A DNA stretch of 64,000 nt. It comes from Arenibacter sp040216555. GTDB taxonomy: Bacteria; Bacteroidota; Bacteroidia; Flavobacteriales; Flavobacteriaceae. The notes under the pieces are model-generated. The model had not been told where the DNA came from. It searched no databases and worked only from the letters and a program-made list of their open reading frames with translations. Position 1 is the stretch's first letter. Every line of letters starts with the position of its first letter. The stretch covers positions 168,874 to 232,873 of the forward strand of contig JAVJOW010000024.1 in assembly GCA_040216555.1 (NCBI GenBank), in the 5' to 3' direction. Shown piece by piece: positions 31,784-40,896 of the stretch. Position numbers and translations under genes: made by a program.

Positions 31784-33568
31784 TTGCGACTACTTATATT
31801 CATACTTATTTTTTCTTTTTCCCAACGGTTGCTTTCCCAAGAAGACTTTTTGGCGAAACAGTATTTTGAGGATGGTGCTTTTGATAAGGCCGTAGTGTTC
31901 TATGAAAAGTTGGTTGCCAAAAATCCGATGCGGACAGATTATGGGGAAGGTCTAGTAGCCTGCTACCAACAATTGGAACAATATGATAAGGCCGAAGAAT
32001 TCTTGTTGAAGGCTGTAAACGAGCAAAATATTTATCCCACCATGCTCATTGAGCTGGGGTATAATTATACCTTGCAGGATCAACCGGAAAGGGCAAGTGA
32101 ATATTACAATGCGGCGCTTCAAAAAATAACCGAGAACCCTAATTTTGGTTATGGTCTTGGATATAGGTTTCAGAAATATGCCTTGCTGGATTATGCCATA
32201 AAAGCTTACTCCATCGCAATGGAGCTAAATCCCCGATTAGATTATAATTTTCAAAAAGCCAGGATCTATGGGGAGCAGGGCAATATAGAGCAGATGTACG
32301 AATCCTATTTAAAATTAATAAGTGAAGGCAAGGCTTCCCAGGCAAATGTGCTTCGAAATATTAACGATTTTATTAGTTCGGAGGCCGAGAACCCAAATAA
32401 TATTAAATTCAAAAAGGTATTGCTTCAGAATGCGCAAAGAAGTCCGGATATCCTATGGAACGAATTGTTGAGTTGGCTTTTTGTTCAACAAAAACAATTT
32501 AAGAGTGCCTTTAACCAAGAAAAGGCTATTTACAAAAGGGGCGGGGAGACCTCGTTGCAGCGTTTGCAGGGATTGGGAAAACTGGCCATGGAGGAGCAGG
32601 ATGTAGACACGGCAAAGGAAGCGTTTATGTATATATCCGAAAATAGTGCCGACGCCGTAGTGGCGCTGGATGCCCAGCTGAATCTTATTGAAATAGATTT
32701 ATTGGAAACCGATGATAAGGTCCTGGAGAAGGTCCAAAAGAAATTTGATGAATTATTGGGCGTCTACGGTTATGAAATGGAGACCTTGCAGCTACAGATT
32801 GCCTACGCCAAATTTTTAACGTTCAATAAGAATGACCCCAAGCCAGCTATTGGGTTACTACGTCAAAGTTTGGAGCTGCCACTGAATAATTATAGCAAAT
32901 CCTATATAAAGAGTACTTTGGGCGATATTTTGGTCTATGACCGGCAGTTTAATCAGGCCTTGATTTATTTTTCCCAGATCCAGAAAGATTTAAAAAATGA
33001 TGTCCTTGGTCAGGATGCCCGTTTTAAAGTGGCGCAAACAAGTTTTTATAAAGGGGATTTCGATTGGGCATTAACCCAATTAAAGATACTTAGGGGATCT
33101 ACCTCGCAATTGATTGCCAATGATGCCATGCAACTAAGCCTGTTGATTTCCGATAACTCCTTGGAAGATTCTACCCAAACAGCTTTAAAGAAGTATGCCC
33201 GTGCCGATTTTTTGGCTTACCAAAATAAAAAAAAGGAGGCAGTGGAGCAATTGGAAGACATCCTCCAAAATCATAAAGGGGAAAAAATTGAGGATGAGGC
33301 ACTTTTGAAACAGGCCGAAATTTTAATTGAATTAAAAGATTATGAAAAGGCGGAATTTAACTACCTTAAAATAGTGGAATTCTATGCCAACGATATTTTG
33401 GCCGATGATGCCAATTTTGCCCTGGCGGAATTGTATCGGAATATCCTGGATCAGCCTGAAAAGGCCAAGTCGCATTACGAGAAAATTATCTATAACTATC
33501 AGGATAGTTACTTTTTTCCACTGGCAAGAAGGAATTTCAGGATGTTGCGGGGAGACAGTATTAATTAG
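31784..33568 (+). CDS. Exported tetratricopeptide-repeat protein
   Basis: A 594-residue protein with a signal peptide (RLLIFILIFSFSQRLLSQ) and many TPR units, for example DKAVVFYEKLVAKNP (~33-48), DKAEEFLLKAVNEQN and ERASEYYNAALQKI, and again near the C-terminus (KAKSHYEKIIYNYQDSYF). It should act as a periplasmic protein-binding scaffold; the partner is unknown. The TTG start is chosen because it gives the signal peptide and follows a -7 box; no suitable ATG is present upstream. Confidence 0.8.
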   Translation: MRLLIFILIFSFSQRLLSQEDFLAKQYFEDGAFDKAVVFYEKLVAKNPMRTDYGEGLVACYQQLEQYDKAEEFLLKAVNEQNIYPTMLIELGYNYTLQDQPERASEYYNAALQKITENPNFGYGLGYRFQKYALLDYAIKAYSIAMELNPRLDYNFQKARIYGEQGNIEQMYESYLKLISEGKASQANVLRNINDFISSEAENPNNIKFKKVLLQNAQRSPDILWNELLSWLFVQQKQFKSAFNQEKAIYKRGGETSLQRLQGLGKLAMEEQDVDTAKEAFMYISENSADAVVALDAQLNLIEIDLLETDDKVLEKVQKKFDELLGVYGYEMETLQLQIAYAKFLTFNKNDPKPAIGLLRQSLELPLNNYSKSYIKSTLGDILVYDRQFNQALIYFSQIQKDLKNDVLGQDARFKVAQTSFYKGDFDWALTQLKILRGSTSQLIANDAMQLSLLISDNSLEDSTQTALKKYARADFLAYQNKKKEAVEQLEDILQNHKGEKIEDEALLKQAEILIELKDYEKAEFNYLKIVEFYANDILADDANFALAELYRNILDQPEKAKSHYEKIIYNYQDSYFFPLARRNFRMLRGDSIN

Positions 33569-33635
33569 TGTTTTATGCCTTGGCCCATCCGTAAATGAAT
33601 TTAAATATTCCCTTTTGGGAATGCAATGACGAAGC

Positions 33636-33947
33636 ATGTATATTTACAATGTTACCATGAATATTGAAGAATCGATCCAAGGACAGTGGCTGTCTTGGAT
33701 GAAGGAGGTCCATATCCCCGAGATGTTGGAAACCGGAAAGTTTACCAAGGCTCTAATGTCCCAGGTTTTGGTGGAGGAGGAGATGGGAGGAATTACTTAT
33801 TCCATTCAATATACCACCGATTCCAAAGAAACCCTTCAAAAATATTATGCCGAAGATGCAGAAAGACTGCGTAAAAAAGTGATGGAACTCTTTGCAGGCA
33901 AGTTTGTTGCCTTTAGGACAGAGTTGGTGATCATTAGCGAACATTAA
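33636..33947 (+). CDS. DUF4286 family protein
   Basis: A 103-residue cytosolic protein beginning MYIYNVTMNIEESIQGQWLSWM, with the family segment VHIPEMLETGKFTKALM. DUF4286 proteins look like small ferredoxin-fold monooxygenase-like domains without known activity. It sits 16 bases before rsmA and after the TPR gene, a common flavobacterial order. Confidence 0.85.
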   Translation: MYIYNVTMNIEESIQGQWLSWMKEVHIPEMLETGKFTKALMSQVLVEEEMGGITYSIQYTTDSKETLQKYYAEDAERLRKKVMELFAGKFVAFRTELVIISEH

Positions 33948-33963
33948 TTAAATACGCAGCGCA

Positions 33964-34836
33964 ATGAGCAAAAAAGGGAAAAAAACCTTTCATTCCAAGA
34001 AGGAAAAGTTCAATAGACCTAGGCAGGGGGAAAGTCCGGTAAAAGCAAAAAAACATTTAGGACAACATTTTTTGAAAGATGAAGCCGTTGCCCAAAAAAT
34101 TGGGGAAACGCTAACGCTGAACGGATATCGGAATGTTATAGAAATAGGGCCTGGTACCGGGGTGCTCACCAAATATTTGTTGGAAAGGGATATCGATTTG
34201 GTGGCTATGGATCTGGATGAGGAATCCATAATTTATCTGAACCACAGTTTTCCTTTGGAGCACAATAATTTAATGCAGCGTAAGGGGGAGTTCAAGGTTT
34301 TGGAGGCCGATTTTTTAAAGTATGACCTATGGACCCTTTTTGGGGAAGAGCAATTCGCCATTACCGGGAATTTTCCCTACAATATTTCCACCCAGATTGT
34401 TTTTAAGATGTTGGAATTTAAGGATCAGATTCCGGAATTCACCGGGATGTTCCAAAAAGAGGTGGCCGAAAGGATATGTGAAAAGGAAGGCAGCAAGGCC
34501 TATGGGATACTGTCAGTTTTGGTACAGGCATTTTATGATGCGGAATATTTATTTACGGTTTCGCCCCAAGTTTTTGATCCTCCTCCCAAAGTGCAGTCCG
34601 GAGTGTTGCGACTTACCAGAAAGGAAAATTTCCATTTGGACGTGGATGAAAGACTGTTCAAGCAGGTGGTCAAGGCAGCGTTTAACCAGCGCAGAAAGAC
34701 CATTCGTAACAGTTTAAAAACATTCAATCTTTCCGATGTTCTCAAAGAAGATGCTATATTTGGCCTGCGTCCGGAGCAATTGAGCGTTGCGGACTTTATT
34801 ACCTTGACACAGAAGATAGCAAATGATACCATTTAA
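33964..34836 (+). CDS. rsmA: 16S rRNA (adenine1518/1519-N6)-dimethyltransferase
   Basis: A 290-residue KsgA/Dim1 enzyme dimethylating two adenosines in helix 45 of 16S rRNA. Motifs are VIEIGPGTGVLTKYLLER (SAM binding), the AMDLDEE acidic loop, and catalytic NFPYNIST. The first ~25 residues are a basic extension (KKGKKTFHSKKEKFNRPRQG) before the core begins at KKHLGQHFLKD. The stop lies 14 bases inside mgtE, so the two are translationally coupled. Confidence 0.96.
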   Translation: MSKKGKKTFHSKKEKFNRPRQGESPVKAKKHLGQHFLKDEAVAQKIGETLTLNGYRNVIEIGPGTGVLTKYLLERDIDLVAMDLDEESIIYLNHSFPLEHNNLMQRKGEFKVLEADFLKYDLWTLFGEEQFAITGNFPYNISTQIVFKMLEFKDQIPEFTGMFQKEVAERICEKEGSKAYGILSVLVQAFYDAEYLFTVSPQVFDPPPKVQSGVLRLTRKENFHLDVDERLFKQVVKAAFNQRRKTIRNSLKTFNLSDVLKEDAIFGLRPEQLSVADFITLTQKIANDTI

Positions 34837-36175
34837 ACTCACCGAGGAATATTTAGCTGATATTGAACAGCTAATAGACAGCCAGCAGGACGGCCAATTG
34901 TCCGCGTTGTTGGCTGAGGTGCATTATGCGGATGTGGCAGAGATCATCAACGAATTGGATGAGGACCATGCCACCTATCTAATTAAACTTCTGGATAGCG
35001 AAAAAACATCGGAAACCCTTACGGAGCTGGATGTTGATGTTAGGGAGGCCATCCTTGCAAATCTTTCTGCCAAGGAAATTGCCGGGGAATTGGACGAGTT
35101 GGATACCGATGATGCCGCTGATATTATTGGGGAACTGCCCAAAAATATGGTCCAGGAGGTAATTTCCGAATTGGAGGACAGGGAGCATGCCAAGCATATT
35201 GTTGACTTGTTGCGCTATGATGAAAATTCGGCCGGTGGACTTATGGCCAAGGAGCTTGTAAAGGTCAATGAGAATTGGAACGTGCTTACCTGCGTAAAGG
35301 AAATGAGGGCGCAGGCGGAAAATGTTACCAGGGTACATTCCATTTATGTGGTAGATGATGAAGGTAAACTTAAGGGGCGACTTTCCCTAAAGGATTTGCT
35401 TACCACCTCCACCAAGACCCATATCAGTGAAGTATATATTCCCAAGGTAGATGCCGTTAACGTAAATGAAAAACCAGAGGAAGTAGCCAAAATAATGTCC
35501 AAATACGATTTGGAAGCCATTCCTGTAGTCGATGAAATTGGAAGGCTGGTGGGCCGTATTACCATAGACGATATTGTAGATGTTATTAGGGAAGAAGCAG
35601 AAAAGGATTATCAGTTGGCGGCCGGTATTTCTCAGGATGTGGAGGCAGATGACAGTATTTGGGACCTGACCCGTGCCAGATTGCCCTGGTTGTTTTTGGG
35701 TCTTTTGGGAGGTGTAGGGGCTGCGGCCATTATGGGTGGCTTCGAGACCCTGATGAGCGATTATGGAGTGCTATTCTTTTTTACCCCGCTAATAGCTGCC
35801 ATGGCCGGGAACGTTGGGGTGCAATCCAGCGCTATTATGGTGCAGGGATTGGCCAATGACGACCTAAAAGGAAGTATTAGTGGAAGACTTATAAAGGAAA
35901 TGTTGCTAGCCTTGCTAAATGGGACGGTTTTGGCATCCATACTATTATTTTTTACCTGGATGTGGAAAGGAAGTTTTCTTACCTCCCTGGCCATTTCCAT
36001 TTCCTTGATCACCGTAACGGTGGTGGCAGGGATTATAGGGACCTTTATACCGTTGTTTCTGCACAAAAGGGGCATAGATCCCGCCATTGCAACGGGACCA
36101 TTTATTACCACAAGCAACGATATTTTTGGGATTTTGATATATTTTTCCATTGCCAAGGTTATTTTGGGCATTTAG
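34823..36175 (+). CDS. mgtE: Magnesium transporter MgtE
   Basis: A 450-residue Mg2+ channel/transporter. The N-terminal superhelical MgtE_N domain (~1-130) is followed by a CBS pair (~135-255, with TRVHSIYVVDDEGKLKGRLSL and IPVVDEIGRLVGRITIDD) that gates by sensing Mg2+, and by five transmembrane helices (~280-450; PFITTSNDIFGILIYF is the conserved pore segment). Standard length. It overlaps rsmA by 14 bases. Confidence 0.96.
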   Translation: MIPFKLTEEYLADIEQLIDSQQDGQLSALLAEVHYADVAEIINELDEDHATYLIKLLDSEKTSETLTELDVDVREAILANLSAKEIAGELDELDTDDAADIIGELPKNMVQEVISELEDREHAKHIVDLLRYDENSAGGLMAKELVKVNENWNVLTCVKEMRAQAENVTRVHSIYVVDDEGKLKGRLSLKDLLTTSTKTHISEVYIPKVDAVNVNEKPEEVAKIMSKYDLEAIPVVDEIGRLVGRITIDDIVDVIREEAEKDYQLAAGISQDVEADDSIWDLTRARLPWLFLGLLGGVGAAAIMGGFETLMSDYGVLFFFTPLIAAMAGNVGVQSSAIMVQGLANDDLKGSISGRLIKEMLLALLNGTVLASILLFFTWMWKGSFLTSLAISISLITVTVVAGIIGTFIPLFLHKRGIDPAIATGPFITTSNDIFGILIYFSIAKVILGI

Positions 36176-36343
36176 GGCACTCCGCCTTCTTCGGTGGCGG
36201 CGGGCTTTTCGCGCTACATGGTAGCCAGCTGCAATCCCTAGTGCAAATACGTCCAAAAATTTATATTTAAACCTTAAAATAGTCCGGTTTCTTGTTTCCA
36301 GTAGCCAAGCGGTCATGTATCTTTGCCTTATAATATTTATTTT

Positions 36344-37282
36344 ATGAAAGTGCTCCATTTAGATGTAAACCATCCCTTGATCATTGAACAGTTTAATGCC
36401 TTGGGGTTTCAAAATGACGAAGATTATACCTCCTCCAAGCAGGAAATTGAAAAGAAAATAGCGGACTATGAGGGCGTAATTATCAGAAGTAGGTTCACTA
36501 TTGATGAGGCCTTTTTGGATAAGGCCGTCAACCTTAAGTTTATAGGGCGCTTGGGTGCCGGATTGGAAAATATAGATGTCGATCATGCCAAGCACCTGGG
36601 AATCTTTTTAGCTGCTGCCCCAGAAGGGAATCGCAATGCTGTTGGGGAACACGCCTTGGGAATGTTATTGTCGCTTTTCAATAAATTGAACAAGGCGGAC
36701 AAGGAAGTAAGAAATGGGAAATGGGACCGGGAAGGAAACCGTGGTATAGAGTTGGAAGGCAAAACGGTAGGCATCATTGGTTATGGAAATATGGGCAAGG
36801 CCTTTGCCAAAAAATTAAAGGGCTTTGAGGTGGAAGTTATATGCTACGACATCGTTGGTGGTGTAGGTGATGAGAACGCCAGACAGGTTGGAATTATGGA
36901 ATTTAAGCAAAGGTCGGAAGTCGTTAGTCTTCATGTACCCCAGACTCCTTCGACCATAAACATGATCAATGCCGATTTTCTAAAGGATTTCAAGAATCCC
37001 CTTTGGTTGCTCAACACCGCAAGGGGGAAATGTGTGGTTACGGAAGACCTTGTTGCGGCAATGAAAGAGGGCAAGGTGCTCGGAGCCGGATTGGATGTAC
37101 TTGAATATGAAAAAAAATCTTTCGAGGATATGTTCGGCGGGTCAGAATTGCCAGAGGCCTTTACGTATTTGATCAATGCCGATAATGTGCTCCTAACACC
37201 GCATGTGGCCGGATGGACAGTGGAGAGTAAAATAAAATTGGCACAGACGGTGGTAGACAAGATCAAGGAAAAATTCTGCTAA
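36344..37282 (+). CDS. D-2-hydroxyacid dehydrogenase (phosphoglycerate dehydrogenase-like)
   Basis: A 312-residue NAD-dependent dehydrogenase. The Rossmann motif is VGIIGYGNMGKAFAKKLKGF, substrate-side Arg lies in LLNTARGKCV, and the catalytic His in LTPHVAGWT. It resembles SerA without the C-terminal ACT domain, so substrate and serine-pathway role are not certain. The ATG at 36344 is preferred; a longer frame starts with TTG inside a TATCTTTG -7 box (36318-36325). Confidence 0.85.
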   Translation: MKVLHLDVNHPLIIEQFNALGFQNDEDYTSSKQEIEKKIADYEGVIIRSRFTIDEAFLDKAVNLKFIGRLGAGLENIDVDHAKHLGIFLAAAPEGNRNAVGEHALGMLLSLFNKLNKADKEVRNGKWDREGNRGIELEGKTVGIIGYGNMGKAFAKKLKGFEVEVICYDIVGGVGDENARQVGIMEFKQRSEVVSLHVPQTPSTINMINADFLKDFKNPLWLLNTARGKCVVTEDLVAAMKEGKVLGAGLDVLEYEKKSFEDMFGGSELPEAFTYLINADNVLLTPHVAGWTVESKIKLAQTVVDKIKEKFC

Positions 37283-37385
37283 GCAAGGACTGTAAATACG
37301 GATCATTGTTTGTTAAAACGCAAGCTCATTTCGTTTTTGTTCCAAGTAGTTGTCTTCGGAGTTGAGGAATCAAAAATAGAAGATT

Positions 37386-37772
37386 ATGAAAAATAGAGTT
37401 ACAGGATTGGGCGGTTTTTTCTTTAAGACCAAGGATCCCAACGCAATAAAACAATGGTACAATAAACATCTAGGACTTAATACGGATCAATATGGCTGTA
37501 CTTTTTGGTGGAAGGACAAGGACGGAGAGGACTGCTCTACCCAATGGAGCCCTATGAAAGAGGATACCAATTATTTTAAGCCTAGTGAATCCCCTTTTAT
37601 GATGAACTTCAGGGTAGAAAATTTGGAAGAACTACTCAAAGTTTTAGAGCAAGAAGGGGTTACCGTTGTAGGCGAAATCGAGGAGTACAATTACGGTAAA
37701 TTCGGATGGATTTTGGACCCTGATGGTAACAAGCTGGAATTGTGGGAACCCAATGATAAAGCGTTTCTTTGA
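37386..37772 (+). CDS. VOC-superfamily glyoxalase-like protein
   Basis: A 128-residue single-domain protein. It opens with VTGLGGFFFKTKDPNAIKQWYNKHLGL, holds a central TVVGEIEEYNYGKFGW segment and ends WILDPDGNKLELWEP, with a metal-ligand Glu. This resembles bacterial glyoxalase/bleomycin-resistance-fold proteins of unknown substrate. It stands alone, 104 bases after the dehydrogenase. Confidence 0.8.
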   Translation: MKNRVTGLGGFFFKTKDPNAIKQWYNKHLGLNTDQYGCTFWWKDKDGEDCSTQWSPMKEDTNYFKPSESPFMMNFRVENLEELLKVLEQEGVTVVGEIEEYNYGKFGWILDPDGNKLELWEPNDKAFL

Positions 37773-37825
37773 TTAAGAAATAATTATTACATTTAGTACT
37801 ATTATTAATCAACTAAAAAACAACC

Positions 37826-38326
37826 ATGTCAGAAGAAAATAAAGATTTAGGAGATAAGGCAGAAGACTCGGCCAAAGGGGCTAAGAAATCTGCCAAAGAG
37901 TTTGCCAAGGATGCCAAGGAATCCGCCAAGGAATTTGCGGAAGATACCAAGGAGGCAGCCAAGGAATTTACAGAAGACACCAAGGAGGCAGCCAAGGATT
38001 TTGGACAGGAGGCCAAAAAAACGGCCAACGAATTTAAGGAAGGACTGGCAAGTGCAGGTGGGGATAATAAGAAGATTCTGGCTGGTGTCCTAGCCATTGT
38101 CTTTGGGCAATTGGGTGTCCACAAGTTTATATTGGGATATCAAAAGGAGGGTATCATCATGTTGGTGGCAACCGTAATCGGGTACGCAACGATGTGCTTT
38201 ATAATTGGAAGTTTTATTGTAATGGCTACCGCAATTATTGGTCTTATAGAAGGCATTATTTATCTGACCAAAAGCGATGAGGAATTCTATAACACCTATC
38301 AGGCAGGTAAAAAGCCTTGGTTCTAA
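37826..38326 (+). CDS. TM2-domain protein with N-terminal 11-residue repeats
   Basis: A 166-residue protein. Residues ~22-70 form about four 11-residue Lys/Glu/Ala repeats (AKEFAKDAKES, AKEFAEDTKEA, AKEFTEDTKEA, AKDFGQEAKKT), an amphipathic helix similar to LEA group 3 proteins. Residues ~84-155 are a TM2 domain, with FGQLGVHKFILGYQKEGI and two hydrophobic helices (MLVATVIGYATMCFIIGSF, IVMATAIIGLIEGIIYL). The repeat helix could lie along the membrane or bind proteins; this is inference. It ends before a good terminator. Confidence 0.82.
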   Translation: MSEENKDLGDKAEDSAKGAKKSAKEFAKDAKESAKEFAEDTKEAAKEFTEDTKEAAKDFGQEAKKTANEFKEGLASAGGDNKKILAGVLAIVFGQLGVHKFILGYQKEGIIMLVATVIGYATMCFIIGSFIVMATAIIGLIEGIIYLTKSDEEFYNTYQAGKKPWF

Positions 38327-38336
38327 GAATAATATG

Positions 38337-38368
38337 AAGTCAGATTTTTATGATCTGACTTTCTTTTT
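38337..38368 (+). terminator. Terminator after the TM2 gene
   Basis: AAGTCAGAT (38337-38345) pairs with ATCTGACTT (38353-38361) around a 7-base loop, then TCTTTTTAT. Confidence 0.85.
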
Positions 38369-38374
38369 ATCAAT

Positions 38375-38398
38375 ATTAATCGTAATATTACGATTAAT
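38375..38398. promoter_or_regulatory. 24-bp perfect palindrome, ArsR-type operator candidate
   Basis: The core TTAATCGTAAT-ATTACGATTAA, flanked by one more A/T pair, is perfectly symmetric. It lies 56 bp before the acetyltransferase start. Size and AATCGTAAT half-sites resemble operators of ArsR/SmtB dimeric repressors. No repressor gene is adjacent in this window. Confidence 0.65.
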
Positions 38399-38453
38399 TA
38401 AAACGGCATGCAGGGGTCTTTGCATAGCCCGGGTTTATTAAAAAAGTATATTC

Positions 38454-38945
38454 ATGGAAATACGGCAAATGAAAAATAGCGATTGGCCAGCGGTAGCCCA
38501 AATATACCAGCAGGGCATGGATACCGGCTTTGCTACTTTCGAGAAAGTGGTCCCCACTTTTGAGGTGTGGGATGCCGTTCATCTTCAAGTTGGAAGATTG
38601 GTGGCTGTCAGTGGGGAAACCATTTTGGGATGGGCGGCACTTTCCCCTGTATCGAGCAGGTGCGTTTACGGTGGGGTGGCGGAAGTGAGTGTTTATATAG
38701 GGCAGGGCAATAGAGGCCAAGGTGTGGGGAAAATACTTATGCAACAGCTGATAGTTGAAAGTGAAAAAGCGGGTCTATGGACCCTGCAATCAGGTATATT
38801 TCCAGAAAATGAGGGGAGTGTGGAATTACATCTCAAAATGGGATTCCGTTTTATTGGTAAAAGGGAGCGCGTAGGCAAACGGGATAACGTCTGGAAGGAT
38901 AATCTTCTCTTTGAGAGAAGAAGTACTGTTGTAGGCGTGGATTAA
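38454..38945 (+). CDS. GNAT acetyltransferase, phosphinothricin/arsinothricin acetyltransferase-like
   Basis: A 163-residue GNAT enzyme of the PAT/ArsN1 type. It begins IRQMKNSDWPAVAQIYQQGM, with FATFEKVVPTFEVWD in the place typical for this group; the acetyl-CoA loop is GNRGQGVGKILMQQL, and SGIFPENEGSVELHLKMGF is near-diagnostic. These enzymes N-acetylate phosphinothricin, arsinothricin, methionine sulfoximine or similar amino acids. The ArsR-like palindrome just upstream favours a metalloid-linked role (inference). No ars genes lie beside it. Confidence 0.82.
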   Translation: MEIRQMKNSDWPAVAQIYQQGMDTGFATFEKVVPTFEVWDAVHLQVGRLVAVSGETILGWAALSPVSSRCVYGGVAEVSVYIGQGNRGQGVGKILMQQLIVESEKAGLWTLQSGIFPENEGSVELHLKMGFRFIGKRERVGKRDNVWKDNLLFERRSTVVGVD

Positions 38946-38986
38946 GCCTATACGGCCGCATTAACTATTGACGAAGATAGAAAAAC

Positions 38987-40810
38987 CTATGCTGGGTTTC
39001 CTTCATCCTGTTGCCCCTCGGCCAATTTCCGTTCCAATTCCGCTTGAAACTCTTCCATAACTGGCTTTACCGTGCTTTCAGGCAAATCGGCTATTTTAAT
39101 GTACATTAGACCATCTACCGAGTTATTAAATAAAGGATCTACGTTAAAGGCCACTACTTTGGCATTCTGTTTAATATATTTTTTGATCAATACAGGTAGT
39201 CTTAAACTTCCTGGCTCCACTTCTTCAATAAGCCTGTCAAATTTGTTGAGATCGGCTTCGGTTTCATCAAAAATAAAGTCTTTGTCCGCATCGTTTAGCT
39301 TCACTTTAAACTCTTTTTTAGGCCTGATGTATTGCGCCACATACGGATCCCAATAGTTACTTTTCATAAACTCTATCATCAAAGACTTGGAAAAGTTGGA
39401 AAACTGATTACTGATACTTACCCCTCCAATTAAAAATTTGTGGTCAGGGAATCGTAAGGTAGTATGAACGATTCCTTTCCATAAAAGAAATAGCGGCATT
39501 GGTTTTTGTTGGTATTCCTTGATGATGTAGGCCCTGCCCATTTCTATGGATTTGGACATCATGCCGTAAAGTTCAGGTTCAAATCTAAATAGGTCCTGTA
39601 AGTAAAACCCGTCTATTCCGTATTCTTCGAATATTTCCGAGCCCATACCCATACGGTAGGCCCCAACGATTACTTTATCCTCGTCGTCCCATAGGAAGAG
39701 GTGTCGGTAATAATTATCAAACTTATCCAGATCAATGGCATTATTGGTGCCTTCCCCTATGGCCCTAAAAGTAACTTCCCGCTGTCTGCCTATTTCCTTT
39801 AAAATAAATGGCATGTCCCCAGCTTTGGCCAAAAAGACCTCATAATTTTTGCTTTGCAACAGCCTGCAATCTTTTTCCCTCAAACGTTCAATTTCCTCTT
39901 GAATAACCTCTGTGCGTACGGCTGTGGCTATTTTTCTTGGGGCTTTCGGTATTTTTAGACTGGTAGGAATCTGATCCAATAGTCTTTCCTTCTCATAGGC
40001 ATTGGAAAGCATATAGGTCTTGCGCCTTAAAAGATCGGCAAATTCTGCCAAGTTTTCCTGTTCGTTCTGTGTTTGTACGGAAATAGGTTGCCCAATACGC
40101 ACTTTTATAATCCTGTTCTTTTGGGTGGTTACCTCAGAAGGTAATTTGGCCGTCCGGAATACATCACTTATCTTGGATAGACGATAGAACAACCTACTGT
40201 TTTTAGCGTGAAAATAGATAGGTACCACGGGTACCTCTGCCCGTCGTATTAGTTTTAGGGCGGCTTCCTCCCATGGTTTGTCCACAATTAATTTTCCATC
40301 CCTGTATGTAGATACTTCCCCTGCTGGAAAAATTCCCAAAGGGTGGCCATCCTGCAAATGCTTCATGGCATTCTTGAAACCGGAAATACTGCTCTTGGCA
40401 TCCTTGTGGGTCTCAAAAGGATTTACGGGCAGTATATAGGGCGACATTGGTTCTATCCTGTTCAACAGGAAGTTGGCGATTATCTTAAAATCGGATCTAT
40501 GGTTTAATAGTAATTTCAATAGGAGCACGCCATCTATTCCGCCGAGTGGATGATTGGAAATGGTAATGTAGCAACCTTGTTTGGGCAAGCGTTTAAAATC
40601 TTCTTCGGGGATCTCGAATTTTATTTCATAATGGTCCAAAATGGCATCCAAAAAGTCCAGTCCATCCAAATGCTTGTGTTGGTCGTAAAATTGGTTAATA
40701 CTGGAAATTTTGGTTACTTTCATAAGCACCCATCCAATGAACGTTCCGAGAAAGCCGTATTTATCCAGGTTAATAGCCTTCGCTACTTCCTTTGCGGTTA
40801 CTAAACCCAT
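38987..40810 (-). CDS. Bifunctional aminolipid acyltransferase (OlsF/GlsF-like)
   Basis: A 607-residue protein with two acyltransferase halves. The N-terminal ~290 residues are a PlsC-like O-acyltransferase with ISNHPLGGIDG (84-94) and GIFPAGEVSTYRDG. The C-terminal half (~315-600) is a hemolysin/OlsB-type GNAT-fold N-acyltransferase with FRAIGEGTNNAIDLDKFD and LFLWDDEDKVIVGAYRMG. By analogy with fused OlsF and with Bacteroidota GlsB/GlsA, it may make ornithine or glycine lipids by N- then O-acylation; substrate choice cannot be read from sequence. Lone gene. Confidence 0.75.
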   Translation of the reverse strand: MGLVTAKEVAKAINLDKYGFLGTFIGWVLMKVTKISSINQFYDQHKHLDGLDFLDAILDHYEIKFEIPEEDFKRLPKQGCYITISNHPLGGIDGVLLLKLLLNHRSDFKIIANFLLNRIEPMSPYILPVNPFETHKDAKSSISGFKNAMKHLQDGHPLGIFPAGEVSTYRDGKLIVDKPWEEAALKLIRRAEVPVVPIYFHAKNSRLFYRLSKISDVFRTAKLPSEVTTQKNRIIKVRIGQPISVQTQNEQENLAEFADLLRRKTYMLSNAYEKERLLDQIPTSLKIPKAPRKIATAVRTEVIQEEIERLREKDCRLLQSKNYEVFLAKAGDMPFILKEIGRQREVTFRAIGEGTNNAIDLDKFDNYYRHLFLWDDEDKVIVGAYRMGMGSEIFEEYGIDGFYLQDLFRFEPELYGMMSKSIEMGRAYIIKEYQQKPMPLFLLWKGIVHTTLRFPDHKFLIGGVSISNQFSNFSKSLMIEFMKSNYWDPYVAQYIRPKKEFKVKLNDADKDFIFDETEADLNKFDRLIEEVEPGSLRLPVLIKKYIKQNAKVVAFNVDPLFNNSVDGLMYIKIADLPESTVKPVMEEFQAELERKLAEGQQDEGNPA

Positions 40811-40896
40811 GCCTTAGTGTAATTTGGTAACCGCTAAGATAGGAAAATCGCTACAGCTTACCTTATTTATAGTTTCCAACCAATTATTTCATTTCC

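Noticed and set aside
37813..38124. 103-codon minus-strand frame rich in Ser/Ala
   Set aside because: Antisense shadow of the 11-residue repeats of the TM2 gene.
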